Shown here: piece after piece, positions 9,603 through 19,832 of the stretch
How positions within the stretch are numbered: position 1 is the stretch's first letter
Layout of the letters: each line of letters starts with the position of its first letter
Source: Haplomitrium mnioides
Lineage: Eukaryota > Marchantiophyta > Haplomitriopsida > Calobryales
DNA: 22,548 bases
NCBI GenBank assembly: GCA_049999725.1
Contig: JBNGIS010020290.1
Coordinates: forward strand, 1-22,548
Direction of reading: 5' to 3'
Made by a program: the position numbers and the translations under genes
The notes under the pieces: generated by a model
Seen by the model: only the letters and a program-made list of their open reading frames with translations
What the model was told of the DNA's origin: nothing
Database searches by the model: none

Positions 9603-9798
9603 ATTTGAAATTGCATCATATGTTGTATGCTTGCCGAAATTACCTTTTTTTCTGAAGATAAGTCATGAAAACATGTTTCATTGAATTGCAGGACCGTGTT
9701 TGAGCCCCATTTTGATTTCCACTAATAGATGATACCTTTCAAACGAAGTAGAGCTGGCGGCAAATCACTGAGTAGAGCAGACTATTACTTAGTGTGGA
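9603..9798 (+). other. MnmE 3' flank/UTR
   Basis: No further coding exon is supported after FCIGK-stop. The stretch contains an acceptor-like ATTGAATTGCAG at 9681-9692, so a UTR intron is possible. It leads into the insertion bounded by direct repeats at 9783-9919. Confidence 0.5.
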
Positions 9799-9919
9799 GG
9801 TTGCGCAGTTGTGATGTGTGTAGGTTTTTCCTAGACTATTGCAGCTTCCATTTAATTGTTGTTGTGGTTAGTTTTACTCTCCACAACTTCATAACTAAAT
9901 ATATATTACTTAGTGTGGA
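9783..9919 (+). mobile_element. 105-bp truncated repeat copy flanked by 16-bp direct repeats
   Basis: TATTACTTAGTGTGGA occurs at 9783-9798 and again at 9904-9919. Between them lie 105 bp that match the start of the ~532-bp repeat (GTTGCGCAGTTGTGATGTGTG through ACTCTCCACAACTTCATAACTA). The surrounding sequence is otherwise unrelated to the repeat. A perfect 16-bp flanking repeat is the pattern of a target-site duplication from target-primed reverse transcription. A repair-mediated duplication is the alternative. Confidence 0.75.
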
Positions 9920-10088
9920 CATGCCTTGCAGCCAACTGCCTTCTATACCTGCACATGCATTTAAAACCATCACACACTGGGCAGTGTCTGGTTCCACCCC
10001 ATTTGTTGGAAGTGTATTGCAGAGTCAAATATCCAAGCAAGGTTAGCACTACAAGAGAAAGCATCACCATGTGGATACTATCTGTCAC
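9920..10088. other. Unique spacer between repeat insertions
   Basis: Single-copy sequence continues the MnmE downstream flank after the 16-bp repeat. No ORF with recognisable similarity is seen on either strand. Confidence 0.4.
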
Positions 10089-11150
10089 TAGTTTGGATTC
10101 TTGGTGAAGTGCTAGGCGTCATCATGACTGAGTTTTCCTGTTACTTCTGGAAAGTAGCAGAAACTCAGTACAAAGACTGATCAGGACCTGCTGTCGGGAA
10201 CTGACGAAACCAGCAGGAAGTTGTGGCAGCTTGCCACTGCTACACATGATGAGGCTGAATAGTAGCATGATGAGGCTGAATAGTCTGAAACTTTGTGTCT
10301 GACACCACATTGTGAAGGCCACTCTATGTGTTGCGCAGTTGTGATGTGTGTAGGTTTTTCCTATATTATTACAGCTTACATTTATTTGTTTTTGTGGTTA
10401 GTTTTACTCTCCACAACTTCCTTGCTATATTATTCAGTGGCTTTAGCTGATGTTCTGCATCCAAGTAGTCACCATTAATGTGCTTCATGTGCTATGTTCA
10501 GGGTGCAGAAGGCCCCAATCACTAACCTTTCAGCAGACCTCTCTGGGAGTTATGCTCTTGGATGTTTGCTTCACAAGATCAAACTCAATTGAAATGAATA
10601 ATGTCCCAAGCTGATGCTTGAGAGTTGACATATTTTGATTAGTTTGGATTCTTGGTGGAGTGCTAGTCGTCATCATGACTGAGTTTTCCCATGACTTCCG
10701 GAAAGTGGCAGAAACTCAGCACTAAGGTTACTTCTGGAAAGTGGCTGGGTTTCTGAGTTTTCCTTTTACTTCCCGAAAGTTGCAGAAACTCAGCACAAAG
10801 GTTACTTCCGGAAAGTGGCAGAAACTCAGCACTAAGGTTACTTCCGGAAAGTGGCAGAAACTCAGCACGAAGATTGATCAGGAGGACCTGCTGTAGGGAA
10901 TTGACGAAACCAGTAGGAAGTTGTGGCTGCCACACATGATGAGGCCGAACAATGTGAACAGCTTGTCACTCACATGATGAGGCTGAATAGTTTTAGATTA
11001 GTCTAATCTAAAACTTTGTGTCTGACATCACATTGTGAAGGCTGCACTCAAAAGTGTTGCACAGATGTCATGTGTAGGTTTTTCTTAGACTATTAGAGGT
11101 TCCATTTATTTGTTTTTGTGGTTAGTTTTACTCTCCAACTTGAGAGCTAT
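10089..11150 (+). repeat. Second ~532-bp repeat array, internally rearranged
   Basis: It begins mid-unit (TAGTTTGGATTCTTGGTGAAG), passes the unit junction near 10310 (CACATTGTGAAGG), contains one nearly full unit, and ends in a third partial copy near 11150 (ACTCTCCAACTTGAG). The three-hairpin segment is present at about 10127-10245 and again at 10753-10925. In the second copy the hairpin-b 3' arm is CAGTAGG, still pairing with CCTGCTG through a G-U. Internal changes include an 18-bp duplication (AGCATGATGAGGCTGAAT) near 10246-10281 and a local amplification at 10680-10872. No clean target duplication was found for the whole array. Confidence 0.88.
10680..10872. repeat. Nested ~36-bp minisatellite derived from hairpin a
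   Basis: The segment GTTACTTCCGGAAAGTGGCA plus GAAACTCAGCACTAAG is repeated four to five times with variants. Units at 10801-10836 and 10837-10872 are almost identical; earlier ones (from about 10691, 10727 and 10764) are less regular. Only this part of the 532-bp unit is expanded, and every unit keeps the TTCCGGAA (or CCGAAAG) core and the AAACTCAG arm. Confidence 0.85.
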
Positions 11151-11436
11151 ATCAACTCCATAGTTTTATGGTCACTATGTGCTCTAGGCAATCTTATCCT
11201 TATTTCCATCAATTACTAAGACCCTTTTTCCAATATGCCGGAAAGTCTGGAATAACACTCCATAAAATTTGTGCGAGTGCACTGCAAGAAGCCGTCGAGA
11301 TTCAGCCGTAGAGGAAACCCCGGAACAGCTCTCGTCAAAGGCTTTCATTGTGAACGCTTTCCTTTGGTCAATTAGACACTGAAGATCTACGTCAGTACCA
11401 CGTGATGCGTTCCTTCCCATTGAGTTTCTATTTGAA

Positions 11437-11464
11437 GCCAAAATCTGCCTAGGCAGATTTTGGC
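11437..11464. repeat. 28-bp perfect palindrome
   Basis: GCCAAAATCTGCC and TAGGCAGATTTTGGC together form an uninterrupted palindrome centred at 11450/11451. The 14-mer TGCCTAGGCAGATT recurs at 17927-17940 downstream of the PPR gene. Possible origins are a fused pair of transposon ends or a fold-back element remnant. No other part of such an element was recognised. Confidence 0.85.
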
Positions 11465-11487
11465 AAGAACCGTAACACTATGTGTTT

Positions 11488-11553
11488 GGAGTTAAAGCGA
11501 AATTCTACATGCTCAAATTAGGAGTTAAAGCAAAATTCTACATGCTCAAATTA
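11488..11553 (+). repeat. 33-bp tandem duplication
   Basis: GGAGTTAAAGCRAAATTCTAC followed by ATGCTCAAATTA is present twice in a row (11488-11520 and 11521-11553) with one mismatch. It lies just upstream of the SRA-like decayed frame. Confidence 0.9.
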
Positions 11554-11647
11554 AGACAGCAGCTCAGCTTGACATTACGAAATCGAGTTCAATTGCCAAA
11601 ACATGACCATCAAAAGTAGAATTCATCACTGCGGAAGTTGAGAGAGC

Positions 11648-12040
11648 GAGGAAGGTGTCCAGGACAAAAGACTATCTGTACATGCTGCACGAGAGATGAT
11701 GAAGCATGGGCAACGCGCATTAGCGGACGGCGTTGGAATTCCACAAGTTCGAGTATCTATAAGAGATGGCGTGAGACTTCATTCCAAGGAAAACTCATGA
11801 ATTGATTATACTGGGAAGGCCCACTGCCTCTACAGCCACTAAATAGTTATACGTATCCCCGAATCAGGTCGTTACAATGATGTTGGATGCGGGGATTTAT
11901 AGCTGTAAACAGATTCTAGTGGCGAACGGACAGGTTTTGGGGTTCCCCGTCCGAATGATCAATACGGAACGGGCACGCTGTACAAATACGACCGGTTGTA
12001 CGACGGCAAGATTACGAGGAAGACAATTGCACAAGTCTAC
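11648..12040 (+). pseudogene. Decayed frame resembling the SRA domain of SUVH-type proteins
   Basis: One frame carries about 130 codons interrupted by only four stops (TGA near 11803, TAA near 11842, TAG near 11900, TAA near 11906). In order it reads DKRLSVHAAREMMKHG, VGIPQVRV, RLH, IDYTG, IVIRIPESGRYNDVG, a Ser/Gly-rich SSGERTG, NDQ and LYKYDRLYDG. SUVH histone methyltransferases and their SRA domains (methyl-DNA binding) show the same succession: a K/R-x-D-L-x-A-A block, V-G-x-x-P-G-V, G-L-H, G-I-D-Y, S-G-G/R-Y-x-D-D, Y-S/T-G-x-G-G, D-Q and Y-x-Y-D-G-L-Y. The stretch between NDQ and LYKYD is shorter than expected, so an internal deletion is likely. No pre-SET or SET domain was seen downstream. 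This identification is from motif memory and is tentative. Confidence 0.45.
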
Positions 12041-15000
12041 TAAGCAGCTCCATGATCCAAAACACATCACCAAATCAAATTCCAATCCCGGCAGCAGAGG
12101 AGTTGTACACCTGTATCGAATTTATTGCACTTGGCTTGCCAGTTTCTTGTCACGCAATGTTCTTAGCATGCACAATAGCTTTTTTTCTCATTTTACCGTG
12201 GTTATGTTTTCGATACAACCAGACAAAACGAAAAACAGGTAATCAAGAAGTGATCCTTTGCTTAAATGTGTTTAAAGGGAATGAACCAGTCACATTTATG
12301 CATGCAGATTGAAGCCGAACTCCTTAATAACAACGAATGTTGGTACGAGCATGATGGCATAAGGTTACTAAACACGTACTCCATATACACTACGTACTCT
12401 CCTTTCAAGAATGCAAGATTTTAGAGAAAAATCAAAATTTGAACCAAGACACTTCCAGCTGATGACCTAAATAGCAGTTACTTCGTCAATACAAGCGTGA
12501 CTATTGAACTTCAACGTACGGTACTGTCAAACTAAATACATCACAAGATTGACTGCACTCTCATTCTACAGCTGAATTGTTTGCGAGCATTTTGAACCTC
12601 ATGAAAGTTTGGACCAGCTCGAGCATGTTCACAGGACCGTCTGGCCGCATCTTTCCGGCGTCGAGATCCCATAAGGCTATGCAACAGACTCTGATCTCCC
12701 TCGAATTCTTTCTACTTTCCCTTCAAGCTTCTTGTAATTGTTACTCCTCAAGTACTTGTCACACAACAGTTATGTTGCGGATAGGGTACTAAAAGCACAA
12801 TCGTTTACCTTACTACCGACAGCGCTAGCAAGCGATGACACAAAACGAAGTTTGCTGCTTCCGTCGTTAATTCTGTTGGTCGTTGTCCTCGGTTGTAGCA
12901 CACCTGAATCTCACACATCAGCCAAACTCCGAATGTGCCAAACAATCGTATTTCATCAAAAACCATTTCAGGTGGAACTAATCAACACAGAATCCTTAAA
13001 GTTCTTTTGCAGTTCAATTTCAGGGACAAAAACTTGCTAGGAATTGCGTTTTGGAAATTGAATGACAACCAATATTTTAATTGCGCGACCCCTCACTTGA
13101 TCTTAACTTTTTGCCCAGATATGTGAAGAGGAAATTTCTATCTTGCAACTTGTGCAAAATGCTTTTTGCGTGACTGTCTCCAGTTCAGTTTGGCTACACA
13201 AACAGCACTTTGAGGAAGAAGATGGGCAGTAACTGTCCTGGAGGTCTGGAGTTTCATTTCTGACATTGAGAAAGCCGGACACGCTTGGCGTTGAAAATGA
13301 AAAGAATATGTCTCTTGATATACCTCTCATCCAAGACTTTTTGAGAACAAAAAGTAGCTTTTTGTTTTTTGAGAACAAAAGAACAACAATGTCAGCTTCT
13401 AGGATGTCATGCAGCAAGATCCTACGATTTATTCTGGTCCATCTGCTTCAGCTTATCATCCACTGACATTTGATTTCCTGGCAGGCTGTCTTGTGCCTTT
13501 CTTTCCGCCACAGCAAGCAGTATACCTGCAACATGATACAAAAGCATAAGCAAAAGGTTACACCAAGTTTGCAATCAGCTGTATAACTTAGCTGGGACTC
13601 CTCTTTAAGACCCCTTCTGGTTTCCAATTTCACGGCGACCACTGCCAATTCAGAAGCTCAAAACATCAAAAGGGAGATGAAAAACACCTCCCAGCGTTCC
13701 AATGGCGCACACGAGCAGGAGCCTCATTGTTCTCTTGTCCGAGCTCATTGCTCGTCGACTCTGAACAGAAATGCCTCACCTCACAGAGTTTTCACTGAAG
13801 TGCTAGGGTTTAGATTACTCTGTTTGAGACATAAACTACTGAGCCGTCCTTAGCCATGGCTTACAAGGATTTGATTTCTGCAGTTTATGAACCGACTCTT
13901 CCGCCTTTCTGCAGGTTATGAGCTGACTCTTCCGCTTTTCTGCAGGTTTATTATAATCTGACCGTTCCATCTCGAAAGGAGAAACATGCGTGAATCAGAT
14001 TAAATAAGGCTTTATTGTCAAGAATGAGTAAAGATTTTCATTTGACAAGTGACGCAATTTCACAAGCAAAATGAAATACCGACGGAAAACTGAATCGAAA
14101 ACTAGGCATCGAAAACTGAATCATTTGTTCAGGCGTTTTAAGAAAATAACAGCATCCAGTTCAGGACTACGGACGGGATGGTTTGAAATCAGCAAGGGTG
14201 CATTGAACAGAATGGTGTCCTCCGTAAATTCATCTTTGTTCGTTAATGCATTGTCAGGTCATGTACCATGTTTCTAGGCAATGTGCAATAGATCGTCAAT
14301 GCACAGAGTTAATCTAAAGAATACAACCATTTTAGCTTTTGCTATTGTTTCCTGCCCAACTTACGGGGTTCACAACTTTCTGTCCAAGCCTCGAGTCCTC
14401 GATTCTCGGTGGTTATGGTATCACTGCGCAGGTAAAATAGCACTTGTTATGATCAATTACTTTGGAACTCACATTTTAAACGCAAGAATGTCCAGCATTG
14501 GAAATCTTTCTTTGAATGTGGTATTTTGTTTGTTCCGAATCTTTTTCTCAGAATTCACATTTTGTGGTGCCACCATTGAATATTTGAGAAGTTTGAGGCC
14601 ACGGGCACATATTGTGTGGTGTAAACCACAATTGAACCCAAAACCTCATTGGTAGCCACAAGCTGAGCTTTGATTCTTTAGTCAGTTCAAGCGTGCGAGA
14701 TAATTAGAGTAGGAGGCGAACTGCTCAGTGGCTTCTCGTACTGGATATCAATAACTGCTGTAGTAACTGTCGATTCCATTGAACCTGCTTGTACTGTGTT
14801 TGCTTTTAGTCCTTATTGTCATAGCATCTCTTGAGCTCACCGTCCCCGTCCTCACAGTTTACTAGCTCTTATGATTGACAATTTGCTGACTTTCTGTTGA
14901 AGCTCTTTTGTACCATGACAATATTGTGCTTTAACTATCCATGAAAAACGCTAGTCCCTTGGGGTGAATTGTGAAGAAGGACACGAACCCCAGCAGTGAT

Positions 15001-15224
15001 CTATGACATCGAAAATCCATCATAACTGTCATCCCATGGGTTGTGGCAGGCTCAAATGGTTTGGAGGAAAGTTGGCAGCATTTCTTTTCTGATCCATTGC
15101 AGTGGTGGGATCACAGGACACATAAGGTGCACACAAGCAGTTGTTCTGGCAAAGATGTCTTTAAGTTAATTCTGAGTAAGTGAGGTTCAGCTGATCATGG
15201 TGATTTCGGATATCTGGTTGATAG
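12041..15224. other. Intergenic stretch without a recognised gene
   Basis: ORFs up to 124 codons occur on both strands but show no family motif I recognise, mixed codon use, and no conserved partner. A small duplication is visible at 13885-13946: two 31-bp units of the form TTATGARCYGACTCTTCCGC plus YTTTCTGCAGG. A minus-strand stretch near 12700-12570 (LELVQTFMRFKML) recalls the region before SRA domains but is too short to call. Confidence 0.6.
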
Positions 15225-15326
15225 GCAAACCCAAAGTATCCAGACTTTAAGCATAAGAAGACGGGAGTGGGACTGTGGATTGAATGGAAATCAAACCCCG
15301 TGTGGGTGAAAGAACAGGTAGCATCC

Positions 15327-17795
15327 ATGAAGCCAGGATCAGTGCCTCAAAGCGTTTTTTCTTGGAATGCTTTGCTCTTAGGATGTGTGAAAGCTGAAAA
15401 ATGGCAGGCTGCTTTGGACCTGTATAGGCAAATGGAAGCAGAAGGGACAAAACCAGACACGTTTACATTTGTGAGGGTCCTCAATGCATGTGCCGGTTTA
15501 TTAGCTCTTCCAGAGGGCATTTGTGTTCATACACAGGTTATTCAAAGCGGTTGTGAGTCTAACATATTTATAGGGAATGGCCTATTAAATATGTATGTCA
15601 AATGTGGGAGCATTGGTGAGGCATGGAGAGTATTCCGTGTTATGTCTGCTCGTAATGTGATTACTTACAATACTCTGCTAGCTGGATGTGTAAAATGGGA
15701 GCAACATCACAGGGCACTGGAACTGTATGCACAGATGCAAGCAGAAGGAGTGATGGCAAATTCTGTTACATTTGTTACAATCCTAAACGCATGTGCCTGT
15801 ATAACAGCTCTGGACGATGGTCGGCGCATCCATACACATGCTATTCAAAGTGGTTGTGAGTCTAATGTGTTTGTTGGGACAACCCTGATTGATATGTATT
15901 CCAAATGTGGGTGCATAGATGATTCATGGAGAGTCTTCACCAACATGCCCTCTCGTGATCTAGTTTCTTGGACTGCCATGCTCTCTGGATTTGTCAAATG
16001 TAACCAAGGGCAGAGAGCACTAGAATTGTATGGGCAAATGCTTGCAGAAGGGATTGAGCCTAATTCTGTCACCTTTGTCACAGTACTTCATGCATGTGCC
16101 GATTTGGCTGCATTGGAAAAAGGTAGACAGGTTCATGAGACCATCATTCAAAGTGGGTATGAGTCTGATGTGTATGTGGGAAGTACCCTGGTTGACATGT
16201 ATGCAAAATGTGAGAGTATTGATGATGCTTGGCGAGTATTCCTGGCCATGCCTACTCGTAATGTGGTCTCTTGGACTGCCATGCTTGCTGGGTGTGTGAA
16301 ATGTGAGAAAGGGCAGAAGGCGCTGGAAATTTTCAGTGTCATGCAAGCAGATAGGGTCCAGCCAGAGCCTCTGACCCTTGCATATGTCCTCAAGGCATGT
16401 GCCAGTTTAGCGTTGCTGGAAGAAGGCAGGCGTGTGCATGCTCAGGTCATTGAAAGTGGTTTCCAGTCTGATCTGTTTGTCGGAAATACCCTGATTGAGA
16501 TGTATGCAAAATGCGGATGCCTAGATGAAGCATGGACTGTGCTCCAGAGCATGCCTACACATAGTGTGATCGCTTGGAATGCTATGCTAGCCGGATGTGT
16601 CAAGTGTGAAAAAGGGCAGGGGGCACTCAAAATCTTTGCATGGATGGATGCAGAACATGTGAAACCAGACATTGGATCTTATTTGATAGTCATCAATGCA
16701 TGTGCCAGCTTAGCAGCTTTGGAAGAAGGGAAACGTATCCATGCACATGTAATTGAAAGTGGGGAGGATTCCAATGTGTTTGTAGGGAGTGCCCTTGTAG
16801 ACATGTATTCCAAATGTGGGAGCATAAATGATGCATGGAGAGTATTCAACAGCATGCCTTCTCGAGATGCAGTTATGTGGACATCCATGCTGGGTGGTTT
16901 AGCAATGCATGGGCACGGAAATGATGCTGTCACGCTATTTGAAGAGATGTGCCGTCAGGGTGTGGAAATGGATGCTATCACTTTTGTTTGTGTGCTTTCA
17001 GCATGTAGCCATTCGGGGCTGGTAGGGGAAGGTCTCCATTACTTTGAATCCATGAGTTCCCTCTATGGCGTTTCGCCAACAGTGAAGCATTATGCTTGTG
17101 TGGTCGATCTGCTCGGTCGAGCTGGCCATCTGGATGAGGCAGAGAACATGGTGAGAACAGATCCTAAAATTAATGAAAGTGGTATTGTGTGGATGGCATT
17201 GCTGGGAGCTTGCAGAAATCATGGTAATGTGGAGATGGGGGAACGGATCGCTCAAAGAGTTCTTGAATTGGAGCCTGATAATGTGTCTGGTTATGTTCTG
17301 CTGTCTAATATATATGGTGCTGCTAGACAGTGGGACAGTAGAGACAAGATTCAAGAAATGCGCAAGGCAAGGGGTGTCAAGACAGTGCCTGGGCGCTCTT
17401 GGATAGAGTTGCAAGGTGAGCTTCATTCATTTCTTGTAGATGATCAAGCACATTATCACTTAGATGCAATTCATGCAGAACTGGAGAGACTTTCTGGGCA
17501 GATGGAGAAAGTGGGTTATGTTTCGGAGACCAGGTCGGTCCTAGACGATGTGGAGGAAGAACAAAAGATTGTTCGGTTGTCTCGCCACAGTGAGAAGCTT
17601 GCCATTGCGTTTGGGCTCATAAGCACAGCCGCTGGTACTCCCCTTCGCATATATAAGAACCTGAGGGTGTGTAATGACTGTCACACTGCAACAAAGGTTA
17701 TTGCAAAGATAGAAAAGCGGGAAATCGTTGTCAGGGATGCAAATCGTTTTCATCACTTCAAGGATGGTCTTTGTTCTTGTAGGGATTACTGGTAG
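15327..17795 (+). CDS. PLS-class pentatricopeptide repeat protein with E/E+ and DYW domains
   Basis: This is a single uninterrupted frame. The first in-frame ATG is 15327, giving 822 residues; the frame is open from 15225, so an upstream exon carrying a targeting peptide is possible. Conserved aromatic positions of the P motifs (SWNALL, TYNTLL, SWTAML, SWTAML, AWNAML, MWTSML) recur exactly every 101 residues, the 35+35+31 length of a P-L-S triplet. After the last triplet come P2/L2/S2-like and E motifs, the PG box PGRSWIEL, and the DYW deaminase: HSEKLA with catalytic HxE, CNDCH zinc ligands, CSC, and the C-terminal DYW at 17784-17792. DYW proteins bind specific organellar transcripts and catalyse C-to-U editing. 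The standard DYW tail argues against the DYW:KP variant linked to U-to-C editing. ORFs on the opposite strand are shadows of the repeats. Confidence 0.95.
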   Translation: MKPGSVPQSVFSWNALLLGCVKAEKWQAALDLYRQMEAEGTKPDTFTFVRVLNACAGLLALPEGICVHTQVIQSGCESNIFIGNGLLNMYVKCGSIGEAWRVFRVMSARNVITYNTLLAGCVKWEQHHRALELYAQMQAEGVMANSVTFVTILNACACITALDDGRRIHTHAIQSGCESNVFVGTTLIDMYSKCGCIDDSWRVFTNMPSRDLVSWTAMLSGFVKCNQGQRALELYGQMLAEGIEPNSVTFVTVLHACADLAALEKGRQVHETIIQSGYESDVYVGSTLVDMYAKCESIDDAWRVFLAMPTRNVVSWTAMLAGCVKCEKGQKALEIFSVMQADRVQPEPLTLAYVLKACASLALLEEGRRVHAQVIESGFQSDLFVGNTLIEMYAKCGCLDEAWTVLQSMPTHSVIAWNAMLAGCVKCEKGQGALKIFAWMDAEHVKPDIGSYLIVINACASLAALEEGKRIHAHVIESGEDSNVFVGSALVDMYSKCGSINDAWRVFNSMPSRDAVMWTSMLGGLAMHGHGNDAVTLFEEMCRQGVEMDAITFVCVLSACSHSGLVGEGLHYFESMSSLYGVSPTVKHYACVVDLLGRAGHLDEAENMVRTDPKINESGIVWMALLGACRNHGNVEMGERIAQRVLELEPDNVSGYVLLSNIYGAARQWDSRDKIQEMRKARGVKTVPGRSWIELQGELHSFLVDDQAHYHLDAIHAELERLSGQMEKVGYVSETRSVLDDVEEEQKIVRLSRHSEKLAIAFGLISTAAGTPLRIYKNLRVCNDCHTATKVIAKIEKREIVVRDANRFHHFKDGLCSCRDYW

Positions 17796-19285
17796 TAAAA
17801 ATCTGGGGCTGGGCACCTGTAGTAGACAACTATGTACGTCCTCAATTAGGAAGCAGGAAGCAGGAAGTAGGCAGCACCTGACCAAATTGATCCATTTTGA
17901 TTTGGCAAGGTCATCTCTCCTATAAATGCCTAGGCAGATTGATTCACCATCACCGAATTTTGATTCAGCAATAAAATGAGAGCCAAATTGATCTCACTCA
18001 CTTTGATTGTTTGGTTGCAATGGTTAGGTAGTGACTTTCAAACCATACAAGGTCCAACTGCTACCTTCACAGAAAATACAGGTTTATTTTTCAGTAAATC
18101 ACAAAGTCTAGCATATGCTCACTTTGGGACCTTCCTGCAATCTATTCTGCTACCACAAAGTTTGCTTCTTACTTCATCTATAAAATACTACTACTTTCAA
18201 ATGTGCTTTTACTACTAAGACAAAACAGTTGTTACTATACTCAAACAGTTGTTTTCTCTAGATGTAGAGAGTAAGTCATCAAATTTTTATTTGTTTTGGG
18301 ATATTAAGAGTTTCAATTGTGTTGTTAAGCAAAAGGTTCACCTTGTTGATTTAGCATTTGTTACTTGTTTAGAAAGTATTTGAGAAATGCTAAGAGTTCC
18401 AACGCTTTCCAATAAAGTTCAAGCCTTTATTCAAGCACCAAATAAATGTATGTGGGAACATTTCAGAAATGCAAAGAGTTCCACCTCTTTTTAAAAAAGT
18501 TCATATCTTCAAACATAAGTTTCTACATTAAGTAAACACTCTTACGATTGATGAAGGTTGAATAGATATGAAATACCATCAAGTAACTAGTTCTTGCTTC
18601 TAGAAACTCATGAGTTGGCATATGGCAACCACTACTTTTAACCACAAACTGCTATTGACTCCATGTTTCATTTGGCAATCGTTTCATTTGACAATCACAA
18701 ATACTAATTCTTTGTATTGAGAATTGGAAATCACCAATTTGACGGTTTTGAATTTTTTTTCCCCAAAGAAATATTTTTTATATATAAAAATTGCTAGTTT
18801 TACGTCGATATTGTATTACAAAAAAGTTTGCAATAAAAACTTTGTAAATTTGATTTTGAAATTTTTTTCTTAAAAACGTTAAACATCACCGGATTGTGAA
18901 TATATTAAATATATTAAAACATCCACACGATGTACCTAAAAGTGATCCTTCTTTAATAGCCACTACCATCTCCTTTAATCATCTCTATTTTCTTATAAAT
19001 AACACAACATTTTGCTTGTACTATTACATAATCATCGCCTTCTAATTAATGACATTCTTGTTATTACTACTACTTTCAAATAATTGAATAGCATTTTGAA
19101 CATTATTAAGGTTAAAACAAGGCTCTCAAGTAGCATCTTGAAGTGGATATCCTTACCATAAAACCCTATGTTGAACTTGTGGATGTCGTCTTGGCTTGAT
19201 AACTCATTATGCTAAAATGTTATCTACTTTATATTCTTCATGATCATAAAGAACTACAGTAAAAAAAAAAAAGTTTGAACATGGT
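17796..19285. other. 3' flank of the PPR gene and AT-rich intergenic DNA
   Basis: Downstream of the TAG there is a CAATAAAATG signal near 17970 that could serve polyadenylation. The rest is AT-rich with homopolymer runs and no supported gene. A 56-bp segment at 18626-18681 is repeated, diverged (about 44 of 56 positions equal), at 19459-19514. Confidence 0.6.
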
Positions 19286-19420
19286 TTGGAAAAGTAGAGA
19301 GACTAGAAATACATGATGAATTTTTATATAGAGAGGAAATTCAAGTTTGTAAGCAATGGGAGAAATAACTTGGGAAATAGAGAAATGACCAATCCAAGCT
19401 AGAGAAAACTTACGAACTTG
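19286..19420 (-). mobile_element. Ty3/gypsy integrase C-terminal fragment
   Basis: The minus-strand frame reads VRKFSLAWIGHFSIS, then ISPIAYKLEFP, then IHHVFLVSLL. This is the typical end of Ty3/gypsy Pol (…K-x-W-I-G-P-F…SP-x-A-Y-x-L-x-L-P…IHPVFHVSLL). Substitutions such as WIGHF and HHVFLV, and the absence of other integrase, RT or LTR sequence nearby, mark it as a small relic. Confidence 0.78.
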
Positions 19421-19832
19421 AGTAAGATAATGGCAAATTATGAGTAGAGAGCATAAAACAACCGCTACTTTGAACCAAGAACCGCTACTGAGTTCCTGTT
19501 TCACTTGGCAGTCGAATTTTTTTTTTTGGAAATTCGGCATTCAAAAACATCAAATTTACGACTAAAATCTTCTTTCCGAAAAAAAATTGTTTTTTATAAT
19601 AAAAAAGCATATTTTCCATTTAGGTTATATTTTAATATTTCTTTATACAAAATAACTTGAATAAAAAACATTTTAGTTATTCAAATATTCAAAAAAAATT
19701 TGGCACCATTTTGAACAAACTAAATTCCTCAAAAATGAAATAAAACATATATCTTTTGGTGGAAAGAAACTAAAGGAAAACGTAAATGTCTAGTCGGAAG
19801 AAGACTTATAACCTGACTTTGAGCATCGTAGC

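Noticed and set aside
11184-11441. 85-codon minus-strand ORF next to the palindrome
   Set aside because: It begins at a TTG, shows no recognisable family, and could be chance. I could not assign it to the SRA-like relic, which is on the other strand.
12570-12700. Minus-strand LELVQTFMRFKML stretch as an inverted SUVH piece
   Set aside because: It resembles the helix before SRA domains but is too short and in the opposite orientation to the SRA-like frame.
13103-13417. 104-codon minus-strand ORF with several Cys
   Set aside because: No recognisable zinc-finger spacing or family motif, no introns or neighbours to support it; within the chance range for this AT-rich DNA.
14281-14655. 124-codon plus-strand ORF
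   Set aside because: It has no recognisable motif, and its composition fits translated non-coding DNA.
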